DNA from: Isosphaera sp.
GTDB taxonomy: Bacteria > Planctomycetota > Phycisphaerae > Phycisphaerales > UBA1924
Assembly: GCA_013822085.1 (NCBI GenBank)
Contig: PNJV01000014.1
Location: 1 to 49,523, forward strand
Direction: 5' to 3'
DNA length: 49,523 bases
Positions 33,437 to 41,381 of the stretch are shown here, piece after piece; positions within the stretch are counted from its first letter, which is position 1, and each line of letters starts with the position of its first letter. The notes under the pieces are model-generated. The model made no database searches, was not told the DNA's origin, and was given only the letters and a program-made list of their open reading frames with translations. Made by a program: the position numbers and the translations under genes.

Positions 33437-35178
33437 GCGCCGCCGACGGGTTGCTCCCCGCGGCGCGCGTCGCGGTGGCGCCGGAGTACAAGCGTCGCCC
33501 GGCGCCGCAGCCGATCGACCTGCGCCTGGACGCCAACGAGGGGTCGCCGCCCGACGCGGCGTGGCTGGCGCGGGCGCTGGCGGGCGCGGGCAGCGTCGCC
33601 CAGTACCCGACGGCGGCCGAGCTGGAGGCCGAGCTGGCCGAGCGGTGGGGCGTGACGCCGGACCGGGTGGTGGTCACGGCGGGCGCCGACGACGCGATCC
33701 AGCGCATCGTCAGCGGCGTGATCGAGCCGGGCCGGGCCGCGGTGATCACGCGACCGACCTTCGAGATGATCGACCGGGACGTCATGCAGGCCGGGGGCGA
33801 GGTGCGAGCCGTGCCGTGGATGCAGGGCCCGCTGCCCGTGGGGGCCATGCTCAGCCGGCTCGACGGACGCGCGGCGCTGGTCTGCGTGGTGAGCCCCAAC
33901 AACCCGACCGGCGCCGCGGCGGCACGAGCAGAGCTCGCGCAGCTGTGGGCTGGGACGGCTCGGGCGCCGGTGGTGCGGCTCTTGGACGCGGCGTACGCCG
34001 AGTTCGCCGACGACGACGCGACGGCGTGGGCGATCGAGCAGCCGGCGACGGTCGTGACGCGGACGTTCTCCAAGGCGTGGGGCCTGGCGGGGCTGCGCGT
34101 GGGCTACGCCGTGGGCGACGCGCGCGTGATCGGGTGGATGCGGCGGGTCGGGCAGCCGTACGCGGTGGCCCGGACGAGCATCGCGGTGGCGCTGGCGGCG
34201 CACCGGGAGCGGCGGGCCGCGACCGAGGCGACGGCCCGGGCGGTGCGGGCCCAGCGCGCAAGCCTGGCGGGCGTGCTGACCGGCCTCGGTGCGCAGGTGG
34301 TGCCGTCGGAGGCGAACTTCGTGCTGGCGCGTCCGGGCGGGCGCGGCGCGCTGGTGGCCCAGCTGCTGGCCGGGCTGGGCATCGCGGTGCGGCGGTACGA
34401 CGGCCACCCGGAGCTGGACGGGTGGCTGCGCATCGGGTGCCCGGGCGGGGCGCCGGAGGTCGGCGCGCGGGTCGAGCGGGCCCTGCGCGCTGCGATCGCG
34501 CCCGAGGCCCTGCTGCTGGACATGGACGGGGTGATCGTCGACGTCTCGGGCTCGTACCGCGCCGCGATCGCGCTGACGGCCGAGAGCTTCGGCGTGCGGG
34601 TGACGCCGGAGGACGTGCGGGCCGCCAAAGCCGCGGGCAACGCCAACAACGACTGGACGCTCACGCACAGGCTCGTCGCTGCGGCGCTTGGGCGGGCGCA
34701 GGGCGTGCCCACGCTTGCGGAGGTCACCGAGCGGTTCGAGCGGCTGTACCAGGGGGAGAACGGCGTGGCGGGCCTGCGTCACCGCGAGTCGATGCTGATC
34801 GACCGCGGCGCGCTCGAGGGCTGGGCTGCGCGGATGAAGCTGGCGGTGGTGACCGGCCGGCCGCGTGCCGACGCCGAGCGGCTGATCCGCGAGCGCGGCT
34901 TGGAGGGGCTCTTCGGCGCGGTGGTGTGCATGGAGGACGCGCCGGTGAAGCCCGACCCGGCCCCCGTGGAGCTGGCGCTGCGCCGGCTCGGTGTGTCGTC
35001 GGCGTGGATGGTCGGCGACACCGTCGACGACGTCGCGGCGGCCCGGGCCGCGGGCGTGGTGCCCGTCGGGTGCGTGGCCCCGGGCGAGGCCCCCGAGCGT
35101 GCGCGTGCCGTGCTGCTGGGGGCGGGGGCGGGCGTTGTGATCGATCGGCTGGGCGAACTGCGGGAGATCCTGCCATGA
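33433..35178 (+). CDS. hisC: Histidinol-phosphate aminotransferase fused to HAD-type phosphatase
   Basis: This 581-residue protein joins two enzymes. Residues 1-355 are a class I/II PLP aminotransferase of the HisC family (LDANEGSPPD, SPNNPTG, PLP lysine K214 in TFSKAWGLAGLRVGY). From about 358 a HAD phosphatase begins: motif I LLLDMDGVIVD (D363/D365), motif II VVTGRPRADAE, motif III KPDPAPVELALRRLG, motif IV GDTVDDVAAA. HisC makes histidinol phosphate, and a HAD phosphatase next in the chain would dephosphorylate it, so the fusion probably covers steps 7 and 8. No other histidinol-phosphatase is in the cluster. The GTG start overlaps the hisG stop, and its stop overlaps the hisB ATG. Confidence 0.92.
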   Translation: MSAADGLLPAARVAVAPEYKRRPAPQPIDLRLDANEGSPPDAAWLARALAGAGSVAQYPTAAELEAELAERWGVTPDRVVVTAGADDAIQRIVSGVIEPGRAAVITRPTFEMIDRDVMQAGGEVRAVPWMQGPLPVGAMLSRLDGRAALVCVVSPNNPTGAAAARAELAQLWAGTARAPVVRLLDAAYAEFADDDATAWAIEQPATVVTRTFSKAWGLAGLRVGYAVGDARVIGWMRRVGQPYAVARTSIAVALAAHRERRAATEATARAVRAQRASLAGVLTGLGAQVVPSEANFVLARPGGRGALVAQLLAGLGIAVRRYDGHPELDGWLRIGCPGGAPEVGARVERALRAAIAPEALLLDMDGVIVDVSGSYRAAIALTAESFGVRVTPEDVRAAKAAGNANNDWTLTHRLVAAALGRAQGVPTLAEVTERFERLYQGENGVAGLRHRESMLIDRGALEGWAARMKLAVVTGRPRADAERLIRERGLEGLFGAVVCMEDAPVKPDPAPVELALRRLGVSSAWMVGDTVDDVAAARAAGVVPVGCVAPGEAPERARAVLLGAGAGVVIDRLGELREILP

Positions 35179-35780
35179 CCCAAGAACACGCCACGCTTCG
35201 CCAGGCCGCCCTGGAGCGCGCCACGCGCGAGACGCGCATCGAGGCCTTCGTGCGGCTCGACGGCGCCGGCCGGGCCGACATCTCCACCGGCGTCGGGTTC
35301 CTCGATCACATGCTCACGGCCCTGACGGTGCACGGCCGGCTCGACGTGACCCTGCGCTGCCAGGGTGACCTGCACGTGGACGATCACCACACGGCCGAGG
35401 ACTGCGCGATCGTGCTCGGGCAGTGCATCGACCGCGCGCTGGGCGACAGGTCGGGCATAGAGCGTTTCGGTTGGGCGCTGGTGCCCATGGACGAGGCCCT
35501 GGCGCGGGCGGCGGTGGACCTGGTCACGCGGTCGGTGTGCGTGGTGCGTCTGGGGCTGCGGCGGGAGCGGCTGGGGGAGCTCTCAAGCGAGAACGTGGGG
35601 CACGTGATCTGGTCATTGGTGAGCAACGCCCGCTGCGTGGCCCACGTGGACGTGCTGCGCGGTCGGAACGATCATCACCGCGCCGAGGCCGCGTTCAAGG
35701 CCCTGGCGGTGGCCCTGCGGCAGGCTGTGGCACGCTCCGGGCGGCCAGCGGCTGACAACAGCACCAAGGGGGTGCTGTAA
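35175..35780 (+). CDS. hisB: Imidazoleglycerol-phosphate dehydratase
   Basis: HisB dehydrates imidazole glycerol phosphate to imidazole acetol phosphate (step 6). The 201-residue monofunctional form contains GVGFLDHMLTALTVHGRLD, the manganese-ligand motif DDHHTAEDCAIVLGQ and the second metal motif GRNDHHRAEAAFKALA. Unlike the E. coli enzyme it carries no phosphatase domain; here that domain is attached to HisC, encoded immediately upstream with a 4-nt overlap (ATGA). The stop overlaps the hisH start by one base (TAATG). Confidence 0.97.
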   Translation: MTQEHATLRQAALERATRETRIEAFVRLDGAGRADISTGVGFLDHMLTALTVHGRLDVTLRCQGDLHVDDHHTAEDCAIVLGQCIDRALGDRSGIERFGWALVPMDEALARAAVDLVTRSVCVVRLGLRRERLGELSSENVGHVIWSLVSNARCVAHVDVLRGRNDHHRAEAAFKALAVALRQAVARSGRPAADNSTKGVL

Positions 35781-36520
35781 TGGCGGCGTGGCGCGTGGAG
35801 GTCGTGCGCACGGGGGTCGCAAACCTGGCTTCGGTGATCGCGGGCCTGAGGCGAGCCGGGGCCGAGCCCGCGGTGACGTCCGACCCGGCCGCGGTGCGCG
35901 ACGCGGCGCGGGTGGTGCTCCCGGGCGTGGGCGCCTTCGGGCCGGCGATGGCGGAGCTGGAGCGCACGGGCGTGGCCGATGCGCTGCGCCGACGGATCGA
36001 GGCCGGCGACGCCACGGCTGGGTTCTGCCTGGGGATGCAGCTGATGTTCGGCGCAAGCGACGAGAGCCCCGGCGTGACGGGGCTCGGCGTGGCGCCCGGG
36101 CACGTGGGCCGGTTCGCGGGCGCGGGGCCGGGCGGCGCCGCGCTGGTCGTGCCGCAGATGGGATGGAACCGCGTGATGCCCGGGCCGGGTTTCGATGCCT
36201 TCGGTCAGGGGCACGCGTACTTCGCCAATTCCTACCGCGTGAGCGCCTTGGGCGGCGCCGCGGCAGCGGCGGGGGGCATGGGCCGGATCTCCGGCAGCAA
36301 CGCACACATCGATGTTGATTCCCGCGGCGGTTGGTCGGTGGCAGTGGCGGGCTACGGCGGAGAGTTTCTGGCGGCGGTGCAGCGCGGCGGGGTGCTGGGG
36401 TGCCAGTTTCATCCCGAGCTGTCGGGGGTCTTTGGGCAGGCGGTGCTGCGGGGGTGGCTCAGCCGGCCCGAGGGGCGTCCGGCGGGCGCGGGCCGTGGCG
36501 CAGAAGTGGGGGGGCTCTGA
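35780..36520 (+). CDS. hisH: Imidazole glycerol phosphate synthase, glutamine amidotransferase subunit
   Basis: HisH hydrolyses glutamine and channels ammonia to HisF. The 246-residue class I amidotransferase has VVLPGVGAFG (oxyanion region), nucleophile C83 in GFCLGMQ, the PQMGWN motif, and H211/E213 in CQFHPEL. It is somewhat longer than the usual ~200 residues because of Gly/Ala-rich stretches around 110-120 and 157-168 and a Gly-rich C-terminal tail. The ATG overlaps hisB by one base (TAATG), and its stop overlaps hisF (TGATG), so synthesis of the two synthase subunits is coupled. Confidence 0.95.
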   Translation: MAAWRVEVVRTGVANLASVIAGLRRAGAEPAVTSDPAAVRDAARVVLPGVGAFGPAMAELERTGVADALRRRIEAGDATAGFCLGMQLMFGASDESPGVTGLGVAPGHVGRFAGAGPGGAALVVPQMGWNRVMPGPGFDAFGQGHAYFANSYRVSALGGAAAAAGGMGRISGSNAHIDVDSRGGWSVAVAGYGGEFLAAVQRGGVLGCQFHPELSGVFGQAVLRGWLSRPEGRPAGAGRGAEVGGL

Positions 36521-37272
36521 TGCTGGCCACGCGCGTCATCCCGTGCCTGGACGTCCGCCGAGGGCGGGTGGTCAAGGGCGTGAACTTTCAGGGGCTGCGC
36601 GACGCCGGCGACCCCGCGCAGCGCGCGGCGCTCTATGAGGGGCAGGGGGCCGACGAGATCGTGATCCTGGACGTGTCGGCGACGATCGAGGAGCGCGCCA
36701 GCGCCGCGGAGACGGTGCGCGCGGTGCGCGAGGCGGTCTCGATCCCGCTGACCGTGGGCGGGGGCGTGCGGAGCGTCGAGGACGCCGAGCGGCTGCTGCT
36801 CGCGGGCGCCGACAAGGTGGGCGTCAACTCCGCGGCGGTGAGCGACCCCGGGCTGGTCGGCCGGCTGGCCGAGCGGTTCGGTCGCCAGTGCGTGGTGATC
36901 TCGATCGACGCGGCGATGATCGACGGCCGCGCGGTGGTGCACACGCGGTCCGGCACGACGCCGACGGAGCTGGAGGCGGGGCCGTGGGCTGCGCGCTGCG
37001 CCACGCTGGGCGCGGGCGAGGTGCTGCTGACGAGCATCAACCGCGACGGGACGGGCGGGGGATACGACCTCGGGCTGCTGCGCGCGGTGCGCGGCGCGGT
37101 GGGGGTCCCGATCGTGGCCTCGGGGGGCGCCGGGCGGCCCGAGGACCTCGTCGAGGCGGCGCGGGCCGGCGCCGACGCGGTGCTGGCGGCGTCGATCTTC
37201 CACGACGGCGTGCACACGGTCGGCCAGGTCAAGCGCGCGCTCCGGGGCGCGGGCGTGGAGGTTCGGCTGTGA
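36520..37272 (+). CDS. hisF: Imidazole glycerol phosphate synthase, cyclase subunit
   Basis: HisF cyclises PRFAR with ammonia from HisH, giving imidazole glycerol phosphate and AICAR (step 5). The 250-residue beta/alpha-barrel has the catalytic aspartates D11 (IPCLDV) and D130 (VISIDA), the phosphate-binding motifs TVGGGVRS and ASGGAG, and LLTSINRDGTGGGYDLGLL. The start ATG overlaps the hisH stop; the longer in-frame ORF upstream belongs to hisH sequence. The stop overlaps the GTG of the hisA fusion gene (GTGA). Confidence 0.97.
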   Translation: MLATRVIPCLDVRRGRVVKGVNFQGLRDAGDPAQRAALYEGQGADEIVILDVSATIEERASAAETVRAVREAVSIPLTVGGGVRSVEDAERLLLAGADKVGVNSAAVSDPGLVGRLAERFGRQCVVISIDAAMIDGRAVVHTRSGTTPTELEAGPWAARCATLGAGEVLLTSINRDGTGGGYDLGLLRAVRGAVGVPIVASGGAGRPEDLVEAARAGADAVLAASIFHDGVHTVGQVKRALRGAGVEVRL

Positions 37273-38588
37273 TCATCCCCTCGATCGACCTGATGGGCGG
37301 GCAGACGGTGCAGCTGGTGCGAGGGCGCGACAAGGCGCTCGACGCCGGCGACCCCCTGCCGATCGCGCGGCGCTTCGGCGTGGTGGGCGAGGTCGCGGTG
37401 ATCGACCTGGACGCGGCGGTGGGGACCGGCGGCAACGCCGCGCTGGTGCGCGGCCTGCTGACGGCAGCGCGGTGCCGGGTCGGCGGCGGGATCCGCGACG
37501 CGGCGACGGCGCGGGCCTGGCTCGACGCGGGTGCCGAGCGCGTGATCCTGGGCACAGCGGCGCGGCCCGAGGTGCTGCAAGAGCTGCCCAAGGAACGCGT
37601 GATCGCGGCGGTCGACGCCTATGACGGCGAGGTGGTGGTGGAGGGGTGGCGGACAAAGACCGGGGCGTCGCTGCTCGACCGCGTGCGCCAGCTGGCCCCG
37701 TACGTGGGCGGGTTCCTGGTCACGTTCGTGGAGATCGAGGGGACCATGGGCGGGTTCGACGTGGCGCGCGTCGGGCCGATCGTGGAGGCCGCCGGCGGCG
37801 CGCGGCTGACCGTGGCGGGCGGCATCACCACCGCCGAGCAGGTGGGCACGCTGCACGCGATGGGCGTCGACGCGCAGGTCGGCATGGCGGTGTACACCGG
37901 CAGGCTCGGCCTGGGCGAGTGCGTGTGGGCCTCGCTGCGCAGCGACCGGCCCGACGGGCTTGTGCCCACGGTCGTGTGCGACGAGCTGGGCACCGCGCTG
38001 GGGCTGGCCTACAGCAGCCGCGAGAGCCTGATCGAGGCGGTGGCCCAGCGCAGCGGGGTGTACCACTCGCGCCGGCGCGGCGTGTGGCGCAAGGGCCAGA
38101 CCAGCGGCGCGGTGCAGGAGCTGCTCCGCGTTGACGCCGACTGCGACGGCGACACGCTGCGGTTCCTGGTGCGCCAGGGTGGAGCGGCTCCGGCGGGCGC
38201 AACGCACAGCGGCGCAAGCCCGGAGGGCCGCAGCGCGTTCTGCCACACCGGGACGCGCACGTGCTGGGGGGACGGGGTGATGGGCGAGGGGCCGGGGCTC
38301 TGGGGGCTTGAAGAACGCCTGCGCTGCGCGGCCCTGAAGGCGGACGCGGGCTCGTACACACGCAGGGTGCTCGGTGACGCGGCACTGCTGCGCGCCAAGC
38401 TGGTGGAGGAGGCCGGCGAGCTGGCCGACGCCAGCACACACGACCAGGTGGCCGCAGAGGCGGCCGACGTGCTCTACTTCGCCACCGCGGTGCTCCACCG
38501 GGCCGGGGTGAGCTGGGCCGAGGCCGACGCCGTGCTCCGCAAGCGGGCCCTGAAGCTCACCCGCAGGCTGGGCGACGCCAAGGCCTGA
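37269..38588 (+). CDS. hisAIE: Trifunctional HisA-HisI-HisE fusion (steps 2, 3 and 4)
   Basis: A single 439-residue chain carries three enzymes. Residues 1-225 are the HisA isomerase barrel: SIDLMGG with D7, VGGGIRD, VDAYDGEVVVEGW with D116, TFVEIEGTMGG with T152, VAGGITT. Residues 229-335 are HisI, PRA-CH: YHSRRRGVWRKGQTSG, DADCDGD, and zinc cysteines C292, C325, C332 in CHTGTRTC. Residues 345-439 are HisE, PRA-PH: GSYTRRVLGD, LVEEAGEL, EAADVLYF. An ~18-residue Ala/Gly insertion splits HisI before CHTG. The chain covers pyrophosphohydrolase, cyclohydrolase and isomerase, three consecutive reactions. There is no stop or frameshift between domains. The GTG start overlaps the hisF stop. HisIE fusions are common; addition of HisA is not one I know. 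Confidence 0.93.
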   Translation: MIIPSIDLMGGQTVQLVRGRDKALDAGDPLPIARRFGVVGEVAVIDLDAAVGTGGNAALVRGLLTAARCRVGGGIRDAATARAWLDAGAERVILGTAARPEVLQELPKERVIAAVDAYDGEVVVEGWRTKTGASLLDRVRQLAPYVGGFLVTFVEIEGTMGGFDVARVGPIVEAAGGARLTVAGGITTAEQVGTLHAMGVDAQVGMAVYTGRLGLGECVWASLRSDRPDGLVPTVVCDELGTALGLAYSSRESLIEAVAQRSGVYHSRRRGVWRKGQTSGAVQELLRVDADCDGDTLRFLVRQGGAAPAGATHSGASPEGRSAFCHTGTRTCWGDGVMGEGPGLWGLEERLRCAALKADAGSYTRRVLGDAALLRAKLVEEAGELADASTHDQVAAEAADVLYFATAVLHRAGVSWAEADAVLRKRALKLTRRLGDAKA

Positions 38589-38668
38589 GCGGCGTGGGAT
38601 GGCCGGGGCGAAAAATCTCGTCGCGATGAAACCGAAGCGAGCCGGCGGCGTCGTGCTCAGGGAGTGCC

Positions 38669-39205
38669 ATGGACCAGGCCGGGATCGACCGAGCACGCGA
38701 GGCGGCGGTGTGGTTCCGGTGTCACGGCCCGGCGCTCGTGCTGTACGCGCGGCAGTGGGTGGACGGCCACGCGGCGGAGGACCTCGTGCAGGACGTTCTG
38801 ATGCGGACCCTGGCAGCCGGCTCGGCCCCGCGTGACCCGCGGGCGTGGCTCTTCCGCGCGGTGCGCAACGCGGCGACGGGCGCCCACCGCTCGCGGTCGA
38901 GGCGGGCCCGGCGCGAGCGGGCGGCGGCGGCTGCGGAGTGGTTCGAGCCCAGCCAGGCCGACGGTCTGGACGCCCAGCGGGCGCGCGAGGGGCTCCTGCA
39001 GCTCGACGAGCGGGCGCGCGAGGCCGTGGTGCTGCACGTCTGGTGCGGCCTGACGTTCGAGCAGGCCGGCGGGGTGATGGGGTGCTCGGCGGCGACGGCG
39101 CTGCGACGCTTCCGCGACGGCATCGGCGCGCTGCGCGAGATGATCGAGCCAGATCGCAACGCCACGGGGGCGCGCGTCTCAGGGACGATCGGAGGTCAGC
39201 GATGA
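38669..39205 (+). CDS. ECF-like RNA polymerase sigma factor
   Basis: A 178-residue sigma-70 family protein with region 2 (ALVLYARQWVDGHAAEDLVQDVLMRTL...PRAWLFRAVRNAATGAHRSRSRRARRE) and region 4 (LDERAREAVVLHVWCGLTFEQAGGVMGCSAATALRRFRDGIGALRE). This small type is abundant in planctomycetes. It opens a four-gene cassette between hisAIE and hisD, 80 nt after hisAIE. The stop overlaps the next gene (ATGA), whose product is its probable regulator. Confidence 0.9.
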   Translation: MDQAGIDRAREAAVWFRCHGPALVLYARQWVDGHAAEDLVQDVLMRTLAAGSAPRDPRAWLFRAVRNAATGAHRSRSRRARRERAAAAAEWFEPSQADGLDAQRAREGLLQLDERAREAVVLHVWCGLTFEQAGGVMGCSAATALRRFRDGIGALREMIEPDRNATGARVSGTIGGQR

Positions 39206-39792
39206 GCCAGCACGGTGGTGCCAACACAGCCGCAGGCGACGATGGCGCGACGCAGCTGGAGCCGGCCGAGCGGGCCGTGGTGTGGGCGCTCCAGGGGCTG
39301 CGCCCGGCCCGCCCGTCGGGGTCGGGCGACGACGTGCTCTACTGGGCTGGGGTGGCCGCGGGCCGTCGGCAGATGCGCCGGTGGCGCGCAGCGGCGCAGG
39401 GGCTCTCGGTCGTGCTGGCCGGCTCACTGGCGTGGATCGGCGCCGTGCCCGGCGGCGTTCGTCCCGGCGAGGTCATCGCTGCGGCACCAACGCAAAGTCC
39501 GGACCCCGCCCCGATCGCCCAGAGCGCTGAGCCGGCGCCGCTCTTGGGCAGCGAGCCGCGCGGCGGCCTTCTTTCGCTTGTGCTTGGGACTCCGCGGCCC
39601 GACAGAAGCAGCTTGCGCAGCTACTTGGAGCTGCGACGCGGCGTGATCGAGCGGGGCCTGGATGCACTGCCCGAGCCGTCACCGCGCGCCGCCGCCGCCG
39701 AGGCCGCCCGCCCGCGCATCCGGTCGGGAGCCACGCTGCGTGAGCTGTCGAGACCGCTCGGGATCTGGCGGGTGGGACACTATGAGGAGTAA
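39202..39792 (+). CDS. Putative anti-sigma factor (single transmembrane helix)
   Basis: A 196-residue protein with a short N-terminal cytoplasmic part (EPAERAVVWALQGLRPARPSGSGDDVLYWAGVAAGRRQMRRWRAAA), one transmembrane helix (residues 64-83), then a Pro/Ala-rich external part with SYLELRRGVIERGLDALP. No catalogued anti-sigma domain is recognised. However, the organisation and translational coupling to the sigma gene (ATGA) fit a membrane-bound anti-sigma partner, and LRP...DVLYxAG-type N-termini recur behind planctomycete sigma factors. Inference only. Confidence 0.7.
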   Translation: MSQHGGANTAAGDDGATQLEPAERAVVWALQGLRPARPSGSGDDVLYWAGVAAGRRQMRRWRAAAQGLSVVLAGSLAWIGAVPGGVRPGEVIAAAPTQSPDPAPIAQSAEPAPLLGSEPRGGLLSLVLGTPRPDRSSLRSYLELRRGVIERGLDALPEPSPRAAAAEAARPRIRSGATLRELSRPLGIWRVGHYEE

Positions 39793-39796
39793 CACG

Positions 39797-41299
39797 ATGA
39801 GACGGATCTTCCGTGGCGTGTCGGTGTGCGGTGCTCTGTCGAGCGGCGTCCTGGCGTGCGGGGCCGCTGCGCTGGGGCCGCAGTGGCTCGGCGGTATCGC
39901 AACCGCGGCCGCGCAGCCTCAGGAGCCCGTCGTGAATCATCCGCCAGAAGCCGCGCCCGCGCGCACCGAGCTGCTGCTCGACGCGGCGGACCAGTCGCGC
40001 CCGCCGCTGCGCCGCAGGCTCACGTTCGCCCCCCACGAGCAAATCCCCGGGAACGCTGTGGCGAGTTACTTCGCGGCCGTCTCGCTCAAGAGCGGCGCTG
40101 ACTGGCGAGAGCGCGCCGAAGAGGTTCTCGGGATATCGATCGAGGACCTGCGCAAGCGCGACGCAGCGGGCGAATTCGGCTTCATCGAGGAACACGCCGA
40201 TCTGCTGAAAATGGTCGAGACCGCGACCCGATTCCAGCGCTGCCAGTGGGACTGGGACTACAGCCAAGGGTTCGGCCTGCTCCTGCCGCACCTGACCCCG
40301 ATGCGAGACCTTGGCAAGCTGGTTGCTGCCCGGGCCCGCGTCCGCGTCGTGCGTGGCGACTTTGATGGAGCTGTCAGCGACATACGTGTGGGCCTGACGC
40401 TCGCCCGGCATGTCGGAGACACTGGGTTCGTGATTCTGTTCATTGTCGGGCACTCGATCGCCGGCATGGTGCTCGACGTCCTTGAAGAGATGGCGGCTCA
40501 GCCCGGTGCGCCGAATATGTACTGGCCGCTCGCGCAGCTGCGTATGCCTCTGCTTGGGTTGGGCGAAGCGATCGATCAAGAGTGGCAGACGCTGGTGCTC
40601 GGTGATGTCGTGCCGAACCTGGACGACCCAACGCTCCCGGAGTGGTCGGCCTCGCGGTGGCAGGATGAGGGCGAGCGGATGTTTGTGAAGCTCGCTGAGA
40701 TCTCATCGTTATCCAATAACGATGCATCCCCAACACTCCCCACCACTTCGTTCACGGCCATGTCGCTGCTGGTGTATCCCGAGGCCAAGGCGGCGATGAT
40801 CGCGCGCGGGGCCGATCAGCGCGCGGTCGAGGCCATGCCCGTGGCCCGTGTGGTCGTGACGCACCTGACCGAAGAGCTCCGGCAGCAGAGTCAAGAGCTC
40901 GGTAAGTGGTATTGGCTGCCCTACTGGCAAGCTCATGAAGGGCTTGCTCATGAAGATGCAAAGTTCTACCCCAAGCGCGCGGATATGGCTTGGAAGCTGA
41001 CGCGTGCGTTGGTTCCATTGCTCCGTCACGCCAAGCTGGTTGAGGCGCGACTGGAGAAGCAGGTCGCGGCGCTGCGAGTCGTCGAAGCGGTCCGAGCGAC
41101 CGCGGCTCAGCGTGGTGAGCGCTTTGACCTTGGGCGGGGGCTGGTCTGGCCGGTACCGATCGACCCGTTCACCGGCGTGCCGTTCGTGATCCGGCGTGAC
41201 GGCGATTCGGTGCTGATCGACACACAAGCGGTCGACAACGAACCGGAAACGGCCAAAGTGGCCTTTACGATCAGGTTCAGGCCCGGCTCTAAGAAGTGA
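39797..41299 (+). CDS. Secreted protein of unknown function
   Basis: A 500-residue protein with a signal peptide (MRRIFRG, hydrophobic core, ending ATAAAQ near residue 40). The mature protein is largely helical, with no recognised domain. Features include a WDWDYSQGFGLLLPHLTPMRDLGKLVAARARVRVVRGDFDGAV segment resembling a TPR-like pair and a C-terminal PFTGVPFVIRRDGDSVLI motif seen in pseudopilin-associated planctomycete proteins. The start 39797 is chosen because GAGGAG lies 8 nt upstream; an ATG at 39782 overlaps the previous gene. GC is lower than in neighbouring his genes. It belongs to the sigma/anti-sigma cassette. Confidence 0.8.
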   Translation: MRRIFRGVSVCGALSSGVLACGAAALGPQWLGGIATAAAQPQEPVVNHPPEAAPARTELLLDAADQSRPPLRRRLTFAPHEQIPGNAVASYFAAVSLKSGADWRERAEEVLGISIEDLRKRDAAGEFGFIEEHADLLKMVETATRFQRCQWDWDYSQGFGLLLPHLTPMRDLGKLVAARARVRVVRGDFDGAVSDIRVGLTLARHVGDTGFVILFIVGHSIAGMVLDVLEEMAAQPGAPNMYWPLAQLRMPLLGLGEAIDQEWQTLVLGDVVPNLDDPTLPEWSASRWQDEGERMFVKLAEISSLSNNDASPTLPTTSFTAMSLLVYPEAKAAMIARGADQRAVEAMPVARVVVTHLTEELRQQSQELGKWYWLPYWQAHEGLAHEDAKFYPKRADMAWKLTRALVPLLRHAKLVEARLEKQVAALRVVEAVRATAAQRGERFDLGRGLVWPVPIDPFTGVPFVIRRDGDSVLIDTQAVDNEPETAKVAFTIRFRPGSKK

Positions 41300-41381
41300 C
41301 GGTTGGATTGATCGCGGCGTCTGGAGTCGGCGGGGGCTGGGGCGGTTGTTGCCGGGTGATAGCATCTAATAGGAGCAACGC

